From: Reticulascus tulasneorum
Lineage: Eukaryota; Ascomycota; Sordariomycetes; Glomerellales; Reticulascaceae
NCBI GenBank assembly: GCA_001557505.1
Contig: LSAX01000002.1
Coordinates: 2,294,001-2,358,000, forward strand
Direction of reading: 5' to 3'
DNA length: 64,000 nt
The notes below the pieces were generated by a model. The model had not been told where the DNA came from, did not search any database, and saw only the letters and a program-made list of their open reading frames with translations. The position numbers and the translations under genes were made by a program. Below are positions 25,001 through 35,302 of this stretch, piece by piece; position 1 is the stretch's first letter, and the number at the start of each line of letters is the position of its first letter.

Positions 25001-27760
25001 GGCGCTTTGCCCGAGTTACCGTCGACACTCTCCCCTTCCACCGCCATCTCGCCCTGGCTTACTGTGCTTAATCCCTCAAACCCGGACACCAATAAAGTTG
25101 ATGACACAATCCTATATAGCCGGTGGCAACACGTCTTTCCTCGTACTTCCGAGATGAGAGTAATGAAGTGGAAGGCCCTCTGCTGCCCAGCTGCAGTTCC
25201 ACTCACCACCGAATACTTCCCGACGAAGACACAGTTCGACACTGAGTATCAGAGCAAGCCTTACAACATCGCGCCGAATGCGGATGACGAGCTTAGTGAG
25301 GAACCCAAGAGCCGAGAAGAGTTCTTGCGTGAGCTCATCAGCTTGAGGTTTTCTCAGGGATTTCAGATAGTGATCGGGCCGTCGGTCGCCAAAGCATTTG
25401 GGCAGAAGTTGTTGAGGATTGCGGACATTTTCTCCCGTGATCAAAGTCTGGAAGATGGGACAAGTGTCTTCATGTCTGTGGGGAATACCATACACCAATT
25501 GTCTTGCGTCAACGGCAGTGAGGTGGAGGTGAACATTTGGGTTCGCAAACCGACTGAGCCGTCTCTGCAATTGCACACCTCCAGCCCTCTGTACAAGCCT
25601 GCAATCAGAACTCTGCTGGATAGCGGATATGATACCGAAGAGATTGATATTATGACACCGAAACCCGAGAGGAATTGGAACTATATCGACTCATACATCG
25701 CTGGACACAATGACGAGTTGACCGAGAATCTAAGGTTCTGGCGGGCCAGATTTGTCCTCATTCCGATGGTTGCTCGAACACCATCTACTGCAACAGATCA
25801 ACCTGGAGACAACGCCGAGGAAGTTCGGCTGGAAGGCATCAAGCGCCTGGCCTTGTCGTGGCAGAAACACCGCTATGTGCCTCCGTCAGAACGTCGGTTC
25901 CAAACCGCAGGTGCGCGAAAGCGACGGGACCCTAATCCACTCGACATTGTATACAAGACCGAAGATCCTTCCGTCGTCATTGCTGCAGAACTGGAGAGCC
26001 TTCCACTTTTCGAGGGCGTTGAAGGGCACCGTAGAGGCCAACTCGTTTCGAGCAAGGAGCGATTTCGAAAATCCAATCTTAATATTGCCGCGTTGGCTGA
26101 AGCGATCCAGCAGCCTGTTGAAATGGGCGGGATCAAGCTGCAGAACCGAAGGTGGCATTTGAGACTCCACTACAACTGCTTCATCGGATCTGATATGACG
26201 ACTTGGTTGATGGATAACTTCGATGATCTCGAAAGCCGAGAAGAAGCTGAGCAGTTTGGGGACCTGCTTATGGTGCCAAACGACAAGGTCGAGGACAAGG
26301 AAAAAGAAGGTAGCAAAAAGGAGAGGGATAGAACTCTTTTCGTCCACGTAGAGAAACGCCATGCGTTCAGAGATGGCCAGTATTTCTACCAGATAGTCAG
26401 CGAGCACGCCAAGCCACCGCCTCCAGGGTGGTTCAACACGAGGCGAAGGGACCACTCTACGCCGTCAACTCCTTTATCGGAACACATGCCGCGGGACTCT
26501 CCTCGGACTGGACTATCTAGGCCATCGTCCATCCATGAAGAGCACTCGCCAATATCAGGTGCGACGACACCGACCGCTCCTACGATGGGCAGCTTCCGGA
26601 AGCAGCCAAGGGTGGTCCTAAGCAAGGTCATGAAGTATGATGTTGATCATCGCAAAAGATCTTACCGTCCGGAGCGGATTGATCTGCACTACGACAGGCT
26701 TCATAATCCGGATAACTGTTACCATATCAGGATCGACTGGATGAACGTAACGGCGAAGCTCATCGAAGACGCCGTCGAGGGATGGGCTCGCGAGGCTGCC
26801 ACGTATGGGCTTCGTCTCGTCGAGGTGCCCATCAAGGAGGCTTGGTCAATCACCGAAGTCAATCCGTTCCGACGGCCTTACCTTATCAAACTAGCTGTTC
26901 CTCCACCAAATCAGCAACCAGTCACCTACTACGATCCGACGTCGTTTGCACCGCAGACGGCGCCAGGCAGGCACGTATACCAGAAAGCAATCCTAAAGAA
27001 GCACGACTTCGTGCTCGACGTGGAAGCGGCGTCGAACTTTCCCGGCAACGTAGATGTCACCTATTCGTGGGGCAAGCCTGACTTTAAGTTTACGCAGTAC
27101 ATCCATCGGTCTGGCGTATTGCTGGCTGAGATCACTGATGATGGCGATTTCATCATCCTGGCGAACCGGCTGTATAGCAATAGGGCATCTGCAGCGAGGG
27201 ACAAGGAGCTGAAGGACATGAGAGACTCGGGGCCGAGCCAGCCGCAGCCCAGCGTCCTCGTCGAACGCGGCGGCCGAATGATGCCCTTGGGCGCCTACAC
27301 GCCGTTCGGCATCTCGGAACCGACACCAATCTCCTCGCCCATGCTGAAGCCGTCATTCTACGCCTCCTCGCCGGTCATCAAACCGGCAGAGCCCGCGTCA
27401 TTCCCTGGACACTACAAGATGCTGGGCACCGTCACCGAGCCGGAGGCGATCAAAGACGAGCTCGAGGCGTTTTGTCTGGACGGGCCGGCGCTTGATGCAT
27501 TTTACAAAGAGACATTGGAAAAGGGGGCGCAGGCGATGGCGACGCCGGTGGGGGTCCTGGAGAGGCATGATGCGGTGTCGGATTCAGGCATCCCGACCCT
27601 CCTGGGGTTGGGGCCGGGACTGTTGGGCGAGGTGCATTCGGGCAGCCCGAGCCCGGTGCCTGGGAGAGGATTGCTGGGTAGTCCGGTGGCTACCGGGGTG
27701 CAGTTTCTGCGGAGGGGGAGCGTGCAGGATGGGATCGGGATGGGAGGCCCGGCGCGATGA
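22088..27760 (+). CDS. IML1: Vacuolar membrane-associated protein Iml1 (DEPDC5; GATOR1/SEACIT catalytic subunit)
   Basis: Iml1 is the GAP subunit of the Iml1-Npr2-Npr3 complex; it acts on the Rag GTPase Gtr1 at the vacuole and turns TORC1 down when amino acids are scarce. Two exons (22088-22633 and 22685-27760) with a 51 bp intron (GTAAGC donor, TTAG acceptor) encode 1873 residues. The N-terminal region has the family's conserved stretch around residues 75-260 (for example [12 protein letters not shown] and [17 protein letters not shown]). A DEP domain sits near 1330-1420 ([20 protein letters not shown], then [10 protein letters not shown]). The conserved C-terminal domain includes [20 protein letters not shown] and the region to about 1660, followed by a Gly/Pro-rich tail. 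Length is as expected for filamentous fungi. A longer N terminus through a further upstream exon is possible. Confidence 0.95.
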
Positions 27761-29996
27761 TGCTTGTTAAATTTCGGAAGTGGATGGTAGCATATGGCTG
27801 GGGTGCATGTACGGATACGTGTTTAGGATTTGGTATGTAGTTATTTTTACGGTTGCTGGTATACAGCTTGGAGTAAATAGTAGGGGGAGGGGGGGGGTTA
27901 TCTGTACATTGGTGAGGGCAGCTCGATGTAGCACCAATTGACATTATAAATATCCGGCTCGTCAAACCCCATCTTTTCAAGATATATGACCAGTTGGATG
28001 TAGTAGGCTGTGCGTCGTTGCTATTCAGAGGTAGCAAGAAAGTGTAAAGGTGGTTTCCCTCATTCTGTATTTAAGGAACTTGATGCCATGACCGTAGTGC
28101 TGTATCTTGACAATATTTGTGGGATGGGTACAGAGAGGGGTTTAGGCGTCTTCGGTGCGTGAAGAACTCCGCCACGACCAGACGAATATCAAAACTGGGG
28201 AATTGAAAGCAATATGCAGACTTGAGGTGATTTCTCAGGCACCGGGCTGGAGCACTCTGCATTCTCATGACAAGTTTAGAGCATCATGGTAAGTTTAGCG
28301 AGAATAAGGATGGTCATTCGAGCATGGATGGATTGTTCGTACCAACGGAGGCGCCACATTTTTAGCCGCTAGGCCTGAGGTGGATTGGCTTGCAAGTTGG
28401 CTAGGCCTTCCAGAAGCGAAAGCCGGGGCATCATCAGTGCTAGGTTCCTCAATGCCTTTGTGACGCTCCATACTTCATTGCATCATCGGCGATTGCAGCC
28501 GCGCCATTTTCGCCTTCTGTAAAACTGGCCAGTATGGGGTATCAATCGATGGGAAAGAAGTCAATTTACGATGCGATTCTCTTTTTTCTCTGCGGGGAAT
28601 GAATCTCCCATCCCGCCCCTCGCCGCATGCCAAGTCGAAGAATCGTTCTGGATTCCTTGGCTCAGGACCCCCAGGCCAGCGCTTGCACCATAGGCTGGCC
28701 CTGCTGGGTGTGTGCCACGATACTTGGCAGCAGAGGGCCAAGCCGGTACAGAATTCCAAGACCCCGGGGTAGATGCCTTGGCAGAAGCTTGTTTTCGTCA
28801 TTCGTGCGGCGACCAACGACGACGACGTCAGATTTTCCAACGACGAACGCAGAATAACTCACCCCGTGATGGACACCACCTTTTTACCTCTGCGGCTTTC
28901 GCGAGCAAAACGGGACATTCCCCACCGCCCGCCCGCCTCACCGCGTGTGGCTTTGATTGAATACGTGGCCAATGGAGAGATGACCGAGGGAGGAGAAACA
29001 GATGCTAGCGGGCGATGAATGGGAAGAGGGCCTGCATCTGCGTATCGCGATGGTGTGGTTGAATCCACACAGCATTGCGAGATTACCCAATTAGACGGAG
29101 TCTCACCGACGGACACCATATGTACCATTACATACGGATGCTACACAGAGCCACGGATTAAGCACTAATAAGGTACTTATCTGGAGCTCTGACGTAGGCT
29201 CCGCGCTGCGATGGCTGGCTAGCTCGCTGGCTGGAGCGAAGGGAAAGAGAGTCTGAAACAGGACGCTTCTTTAATATCTCGGTCGTCGAGTAGTGCGCCC
29301 AAATATAGTAGGTCGGCAAGGTAATGAATCCTCGCTATCTCGTCCCCGTTCCAGTTTGAACAAAACTCTCCCCGTCGCCCATCCTCGAGTGTGATTTTGG
29401 ATCACTTCTTCTCATTCACTCCCACTCCCACATACTCCCTTTTTACGAAGTACCTTATACTATTTTGCACCACGCCACATCCCGCAACAAACGCGCAGAG
29501 AAATTCAAACACAGCCCCCTCTCCGAGCTACGAGCCCCCAATCTGCCCCGTAATCGCGCTGCTTGCGTGGCAGACGTGCGTCTTTTGAATCACCCAGTAC
29601 GCCTTTTCCTTCAGCAGTACAAGGTTACCACTGCCCGATTCCGCGCCTGTATACACACACAGTCGGGTCGGTGTCCGTCGCATCTCCGGCGCATATCCAC
29701 TCTCACCTGGGAGCTACGAGGTCTATATTGCGAAAGCACTGCGATTCAGTCGGAGGAGAAACAGGAAGCCCGCTCGAATACAGATTACCAGGGAGGCCTC
29801 TGCACGACCCGCGCCGACGGACGTGTTGGCTCAAAGACAGGGGAACAACCGCGCGACATTTTGCCAGAGTGTCAGACCCCCATCGCCAATTCAAAAATAA
29901 GATAGGACCCAATATTTTGCGACGGTCTCATAAGTCCACCAATCCACAAAAGCACAGTCTGTGCTTCATCTAATTTGGCGAAGAAAGAAAGAAATC
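27761..29996. other. Intergenic region between IML1 and the Ca2+/H+ exchanger, no gene seen
   Basis: This stretch follows the IML1 stop and precedes the exchanger leader. It holds the IML1 3' UTR and presumably the exchanger promoter. Frames of 60-150 codons occur in all registers but look like chance readings; none joins into a sensible spliced protein. Confidence 0.5.
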
Positions 29997-30314
29997 ATGT
30001 CCTGTAAGTTTGTCCCAAATGTCCGATTCCTGGTGCCTGGCAGATTCCCGATCGCAGCTTTCTGCGTTTGCCCTCGTGCTTGTTGAACCAATTCCGACTT
30101 TCTCCTTTTATCTTTGGGGGTTGCATCCTGCTTAGGTCCTTTTGACACCACACCTGCATGTCTAGCAGACAGTCTTTACATCACACAATCTCCTCGCACT
30201 ACGTCTGAACCGGGCACCACACCGGGTTTAGTAGCCCGCGGTCCCTGTCGCTACGAGTTTATCGTCTTTCCCCTCCACACTCACCATCTCCAAACCATCA
30301 CATTTCATCTCTGA
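29997..30314 (+). promoter_or_regulatory. Possible spliced upstream ORF in the exchanger leader (61 codons)
   Basis: An ATG at 29997 is followed seven bases later by a perfect GTAAGT donor (30004). A TTAG acceptor at 30135 would remove 132 bp and join the frame so that it reads to a TGA at 30312-30314, just ahead of the second upstream ORF. The peptide has no recognised domain. Splicing in the leader is inferred from the signals only. Confidence 0.45.
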
Positions 30315-30319
30315 GAAAA

Positions 30320-30349
30320 ATGCGGTACGCTGACAACCTATCGCAATGA
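30320..30349 (+). promoter_or_regulatory. Nine-codon upstream ORF overlapping the exchanger start (ATGA)
   Basis: ATG at 30320 opens a nine-codon frame (MRYADNLSQ) whose TGA stop (30347-30349) overlaps the exchanger ATG (30346-30348) as ATGA. A terminating ribosome would sit on the main start codon, a layout that can allow reinitiation. The overlap is read directly; regulation is inference. Confidence 0.7.
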
Positions 30350-32314
30350 AATCAGTCAACCACTTTAATATAAAGCGCAAAGCCCACGGCGTCAGCCGGC
30401 GTGGTGCAGCAGACCAGACCTGGAATCCGTTCCGACACGTATCGTGGGACCAACGGCCCGTGAAGCGTCAGACCTGGGATGGCGCCAACCTGGAGGCCCA
30501 GCGCGCAGTGCCGGACGACGAAAATGAAGTGCCCATACAACATGTGCAAAGCGAACCGCTCGCGGAGCGCAGTCTGGGACGGGGATTCTCGACCGCCGAC
30601 ACCATGGGGGGCATGAACAAAGAGGTCCAGGTTGAGCCAGGAACGAGGGACAGGAGCACCAGTCAGCCGGACAGCGGCGAGACCGTAGCTGAATCGCGGC
30701 AGTCCACGTTTCCCCTCCGGGACAGCAAAGAGCACGACGGCGGGTTGAGGAATCGCAAGCCGGAAAGCGCGGAGGAAGAGAACACGAGCAACGGCACGGA
30801 GGACGAGAAGAAGAAAATGAAGAAGCAAAAGTCGGGCTTCCTCAGACACCCGACGCCCAAGATGCCCTTCACCGTCGCCAACCAGCTGCAGCGGACGTTC
30901 CTCAATTCCTGGATCAATGTCCTGATTTTGGCGGCCCCGGTCGGAATCGCACTGCAGTATGTGCCCACCATCAACCCGGTCGCTGTTTTCGTCGTCAACT
31001 TCATCGCCATCATTCCATTGGCAGCCATGCTGAGCTTTGCGACCGAAGAAATTGCCTTGCGGACGGGCGAGACACTGGGAGGATTGCTGAATGCCAGTTT
31101 CGGGTGAGTGAAAAGCGCCCCCTTCCCTTTTCCCCCCACCTCTTGCCCACTCCAATCATGCTTCTCCGGATGGCCTATGGTCTTGCAAGACAGATTTCTA
31201 ACATGCTGCAGAAACGCCGTCGAGTTGATTGTGGCCATCATCGCGCTGGTAGAGGACAAGGTTCTCATCGTGCAGACCTCCCTCATCGGCTCTATCCTCT
31301 CTAATCTCCTCCTGGTGCTGGGTTTCTGCTTCTTCTTCGGTGGCCTCCGCCGCAGCGAGCAATTCTTCAACACCACCGTCGCGCAGACGGCCGCCTCGCT
31401 GCTCGCCCTCGCTGTTGCGTCCGTCATCGTGCCCACCGTCTTCGACAAGAACGACAACGCCGACCGCAAGGACTTCGTCGCCGCCCTCTCGCGCGGCACC
31501 GCCATCATCCTGCTCATCGTCTACAGCGCTTACCTATTCTTCCAGCTCAAGACCCACCAGACCATGTTCGCCGAGGAGAGCCAGAAGGTCGCGGCCAAGC
31601 CGTGGAGCAGTGGTGGGCTCGGCAGCGGTGCGGTCGCCAAGGGGCTGGTCGCGCCGGGATCGAGGATGGCGCATGGCGTCAGTGGAGATGATGAGAGGGA
31701 TAGGCTGAGCAAGCTTATGATGCAGCGGGGGAACATTGACGATGAGGACGAGGAGGAGGAGCCGCAGCTGAATTTCATCGTTGCGCTTGCTACCTTGACG
31801 GTCTCTACTGTCCTGATCGCCTTCTGCGCCGAGGCCATGGTCAGCAGTATCGACTACATCACGGCCAGCGGCGGCATCTCGGAAGAATTCGTCGGCCTCA
31901 TCCTCCTCCCTATCGTCGGCAACGCCGCCGAGCACGCCACAGCTGTCACAGTCGCCATCAAGGACAAGATGGACCTCGCCATTGGCGTGGCCGTCGGGTC
32001 CAGCATGCAGGTCGCCCTGTTCCTGATCCCCCTGCTGGTCATCATCGGCTGGGGTATGGGGAACGACGACATGTCGCTCAGCTTTGATCTCTTCCAGGTT
32101 GCAGTCTTGTTCGTGGCCGTCTTGTTGGTGAACTACCTCATCAGCGACGGAAAGAGTCATTGGTTGGAAGGACTGCAACTTATTTGTTTGTACGCCATTA
32201 TCGCCACTTGTTCGTGGTGTAAGTCCTCCCTCTCAAGTGCATTGCACATTGAGACGCTCAAAATACTAACTGTCTTTAGGGTACCCCTCCAAGACCGGCG
32301 AGTCAAGCGAGTGA
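30346..32314 (+). CDS. Vacuolar Ca2+/H+ exchanger (CAX family, Vcx1-like)
   Basis: The protein exchanges protons for calcium across the vacuolar membrane and so removes cytosolic Ca2+. Three exons (30346-31103, 31212-32218, 32280-32314) with introns of 108 and 61 bp give 599 residues. The last exon is only 35 nt and adds the final eleven residues after the last helix. Both CAX signature repeats are present: c-1 GETLGGLLNASFGNAVELIV (about 243-262, spanning the first splice) and c-2 LLPIVGNAAEHATAVTV (about 485-501). An acidic segment (DDEDEEEEP, near 430) lies between the two halves, as in other CAX proteins. The hydrophilic N-terminal region (about 185 residues) is long; such tails are autoinhibitory in some CAX proteins, which may or may not apply here. 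The start codon overlaps an upstream ORF stop. Confidence 0.94.
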
Positions 32315-32768
32315 GGCAAACACAGCCCGCGATACGTTTTCCTTTATATGCACAACCCCCCTTCGTTTTGCGATACATAGTTGCGTCTTTATGTTATTTC
32401 TAATCTCCTCCTCACTCTGTATATACCTGGTCGAGGGAACTGTGTATTATGATGTCTTGCAGTACATAACCTGCTTGGTTTGGACCACGTCGCCCTTTTT
32501 GTGGAAAGATGGAAAGTTGGAAAGTTTGAAAGAGGCGCCTCTGGGCAACCCGAGGTTTCCGAATCGAAGGAGGAAAATTTGTCTAAAATGTGGAGCGAGA
32601 GTCTGGCGTGTGGCGTTTCAGGGATGGGAACATGGTCAGATTATTCTATTTGATCTATATACATATATATATATCTATTGACTTCGTCCTCGTAGCTATG
32701 TAATCTGGATGGTTCTGTTCAAATACTAGCTATGTTGCCAGGTATCAAGATGGAAGCTCTGCAGTTTG
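32315..32768. other. Convergent 3' region with a short AT repeat
   Basis: This is the region after the exchanger stop and before the 3' end of the putative small membrane-protein gene. It contains an alternating TA tract at about 32660-32676. No gene is visible. Confidence 0.5.
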
Positions 32769-33089
32769 TCAAGCAATTAGAAACCATGCAGCACCGATGA
32801 CCAGGCCAGGAAACACAACGAAATTTGCCAGGTAAACCATCCCCTTCTTGAACTCCCTCTTCTGGATGTTGTGCATCCAGACCTCAAACTCCTTCGCCTC
32901 ATCGAGGTGAGGATACTCCACGTCAGGCACGGGCTTTCTAATGAATTACCCAATGGCTCCCATCCGGAGCCAAGCTGATACTCCAGCAACCGGTCCCTGG
33001 GCACCAGCCTCCTGACCTCGCGTAATGGGCCAGTTACCCATGGGCATTGTAATGCCGTAGATCACCAGCATGGTAATAATGTTCATCAT
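32769..33089 (-). CDS. Possible small two-helix membrane protein, function unknown
   Basis: A 55-codon frame ending at 32769 reads like protein: a charged segment (PDVEYPHLDEAKEFEVWMHN) is followed by a C-terminal hydrophobic helix (LANFVVFPGLVIGAAWFLI). An upstream frame from the ATG at 33089 has another helix (MNIITMLVIYGITMPMGNW). They can be joined by a 48 bp intron (32981-32934, GTATCA donor, AAAG acceptor), giving about 90 residues. The acceptor is uncertain because a TAG lies four bases upstream, and the true start may be further 5'. Size and topology resemble small mitochondrial inner-membrane subunits or assembly factors, but I cannot name a family. It is divergent from the TMEM205-like gene. 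Confidence 0.45.
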
Positions 33090-33430
33090 TACACCAAGAA
33101 AACTAGTGGCTCAAAAAAGCTACAAATCACAATGCCCAAAACATGTCCAATTCCTGAGGACGGCGAAACCTGGGTTTTAAGCTCCGCCTTATTTGCGGGG
33201 CAATCCAGTAGCGTCTCTCCGCTGCATGCGGCGCGGACCTGGACTGGGGAAATTGTCAAACGTCTTAGTTCCGAGGCTCATCGGATCTTCTCAGACGGAG
33301 TTCAAATCGCCAGTCCATAAATTCGAGACGGCTCGGTCTATACTTCTCTTGGAAACTCTGCAAGAACAGTACTTGTGACACTTGAAAACTCTGGTGCTCA
33401 CAGCAAAACCCCATCCTCTCGCGGATTGCG
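33090..33430. promoter_or_regulatory. Divergent promoter, small membrane protein / TMEM205-like gene
   Basis: This 341 bp gap lies between two outward-facing starts. It contains short frames without conserved content. No specific sites were recognised. Confidence 0.4.
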
Positions 33431-34016
33431 ATGGCCTATCTTCTTCCAGCCGGGCTCCTCGGCGCGTTACATCTCTTTTCTTATTCGACACTGCTCGGCA
33501 CAGAACTCTACCAGACTTTTGTCATGACAAAAGTGTGCTACAATGCTTTGCCGCGATCTGCCTTTACAACTCTACAGAAAAGCGTTTTTCCCATTTATTT
33601 CCAAGGACAAACATTACTACTACTGTTGACGGCCGTAACAATTCCGCCACAGGGGCCCCTCTCGCTGACATCGGGCGCGAGAAACTGGGCTCCATTCTTC
33701 GCAGCAGGGGTCACTGCGGTCTTGAATTGGGGCATATACGGGCCCAGAACGCAAACATCGATGGTCGCCAGGATACATCAAGGTATTTAAGAGCAGCGAC
33801 CGTGGTGAGGCCATAGCTGATAATTAGAGTGCAGAAACTCGAGATGGCAGAAAATCCAATGAGCCAGGGGAGCCCAGCCCAGAGATGCGGAGACTAAACA
33901 GGGAGTTCTCGAGGAATCATGCCATGAGCATTCATCTAAATCTTATCTCAATCGGTGCGATGGTTTGGTGGGGTTACAAGCTGGCTTCGCACATTGACAT
34001 CGGAGGCAATTCATAG
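33431..34016 (+). CDS. TMEM205/DUF4149-like membrane protein
   Basis: This is a small protein of four predicted membrane segments of the TMEM205-like family found across fungi; its biochemical role is not established. Two exons (33431-33782 and 33835-34016) with a 52 bp intron (GTATTT donor, GTGCAG acceptor) give 177 residues. The conserved N-terminal part reads FSYSTLLGTELYQTFVMTKV, followed by FPIYFQGQTLLLLLTAVT and a YGPRTQ motif ahead of a helix-breaking charged loop (IHQETRDG). The second exon restores the conserved LNREFSRNHAMSIHLNLISI segment, confirming the splice. The C terminus is short. Family membership is fairly secure from these segments; the subcellular site cannot be read from the sequence. 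Confidence 0.82.
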
Positions 34017-34308
34017 GAAATTGGCCTCATATCCATGCTAATTTGTTGATTCCTACTGGAATGCATCTTGCCGTGTAATTGTTTCCGCCGCCAAACGCCA
34101 TCCTCACGCCCCAGCCTTGCCAACATTGACTCAGTTCTTCTCCTCTAGTTTACACTTGAACTTTGCTACTTTGAGTGATTTGGAAGTAATCTTGTCGTTT
34201 CTCAATAGGAACCCAGAAGCATAAAAGTAATAATAACAATATCATAACAAGCTCTCATCAGAAGATCTTGAAGGACAATTCCAATCCCAAGACATAAACC
34301 CCATGCTG

Positions 34309-35302
34309 CTACACCCGCTGACGAAGCATTTCTCCTGGGTGCTTTTGACAAGAGCGCCCGGCGGCATAGCAGCTGAGGCAGATGTCATAGTTAAGCGTAC
34401 AATCTTCACAAGCTAAGAAACGGGACAAACGTCAATCAACCAGGGCTAGATCAGGTTATATAAAGGATAATCTAAGGTTAATACTCACAGTAGATATCAG
34501 TATCTTGCAAGACGGAATTGCAAGCCTTGCATTTGACTTTGATATCAAAGGTGGAACGGAGACTCCTGTGAACTTTGGGATGGGATCCTTTCATGAGATA
34601 GAGTTGATGGTCAAGATTGTGCTTGACGGACGGCGCACAGGTTTCGCACACGTCGTAATTGTCCTCGCATTGACAACAATCTTCCTCGCCCAAGGATTAG
34701 TATGCATCGTTTGCTGCGAAGGTAAAAAGCAGGCACTCACGTAGCCAATCAGAATAAGCGGTACTGAAGTGCTTCGAACATCCATTGCACATCAGCGACT
34801 TGCGTTTCTTCTTGCCGTACTTGGTCCTCGAGCAACCGGATGGTGGGGACCCATCCGTAGCCGCGAGAAAGGCGGCTCCTGCCAGCTCACCCGGTGCCCA
34901 CTCGATGATATGCTCCTTGACTTCTTGTCCGCCCGGGTTCTCCGGTGGTGGGCCGTCGTCTCCTCCGAGGAAGTCGCCGACAATCGCGCCGAACATCCCC
35001 GACCCAATACCTATCCCGAAGTCTTTCCAGTCCGGGTCGTGGTGCTCGATGGATCTGCTGGTGAGCTCTCTCTCGATAATTCTTAGTTTGAGCACGGTCA
35101 GCTGTGCAAGTCTGGCGGCAATGGTTGGCACAGGCCATGCAGCCCCAGATGTGGCTGCGGCGGTAGCAAGGCCGAAACCTAGAGCAAAACTCTGTGCAGC
35201 AAGCCCGCGATGGCAATGCACCTCACGAGCTTGTAGGCTTTCGGTGCTAAGTCCAGCGCATTCGGCTATGTATGCATCCTCATCAAAACGGAAGAAGCCC
35301 AT
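34309..35302 (-). CDS. Cys-rich zinc-binding protein with Gly-rich segment, function unknown
   Basis: Three exons on the minus strand (35302-34741, 34680-34489, 34412-34309) encode 285 residues; introns are 60 and 76 bp. The N-terminal half is Ala-rich and helical, followed by a Gly-rich hydrophobic stretch GIGIGSGMFGAIVGDFLGG (residues 96-114) that could insert in or lie on a membrane. The C-terminal half holds three ZZ/C1-like CxxC modules: CNGC near 172, a YDVC-x2-C unit at about 197-202 preceded by a W-x-HCCQC segment, and KCKAC plus CEDC-x5-DIC-x2-C near the end. Such modules usually bind zinc and other proteins. An in-frame ATG 28 codons upstream (35386) offers an alternative start with a more hydrophobic N terminus. 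I do not recognise the overall architecture; orthology and role remain open. Confidence 0.75.

Noticed and set aside
30352..31517. Long minus-strand frames (267 and 284 codons) opposite the exchanger
   Set aside because: They are shadows of the CAX coding exons, whose signatures fix the true strand.
33230..33320. tRNA-like T-loop sequence (GTTCAAATC)
   Set aside because: The flanking bases do not pair as a T stem and no acceptor or anticodon arm fits around it.
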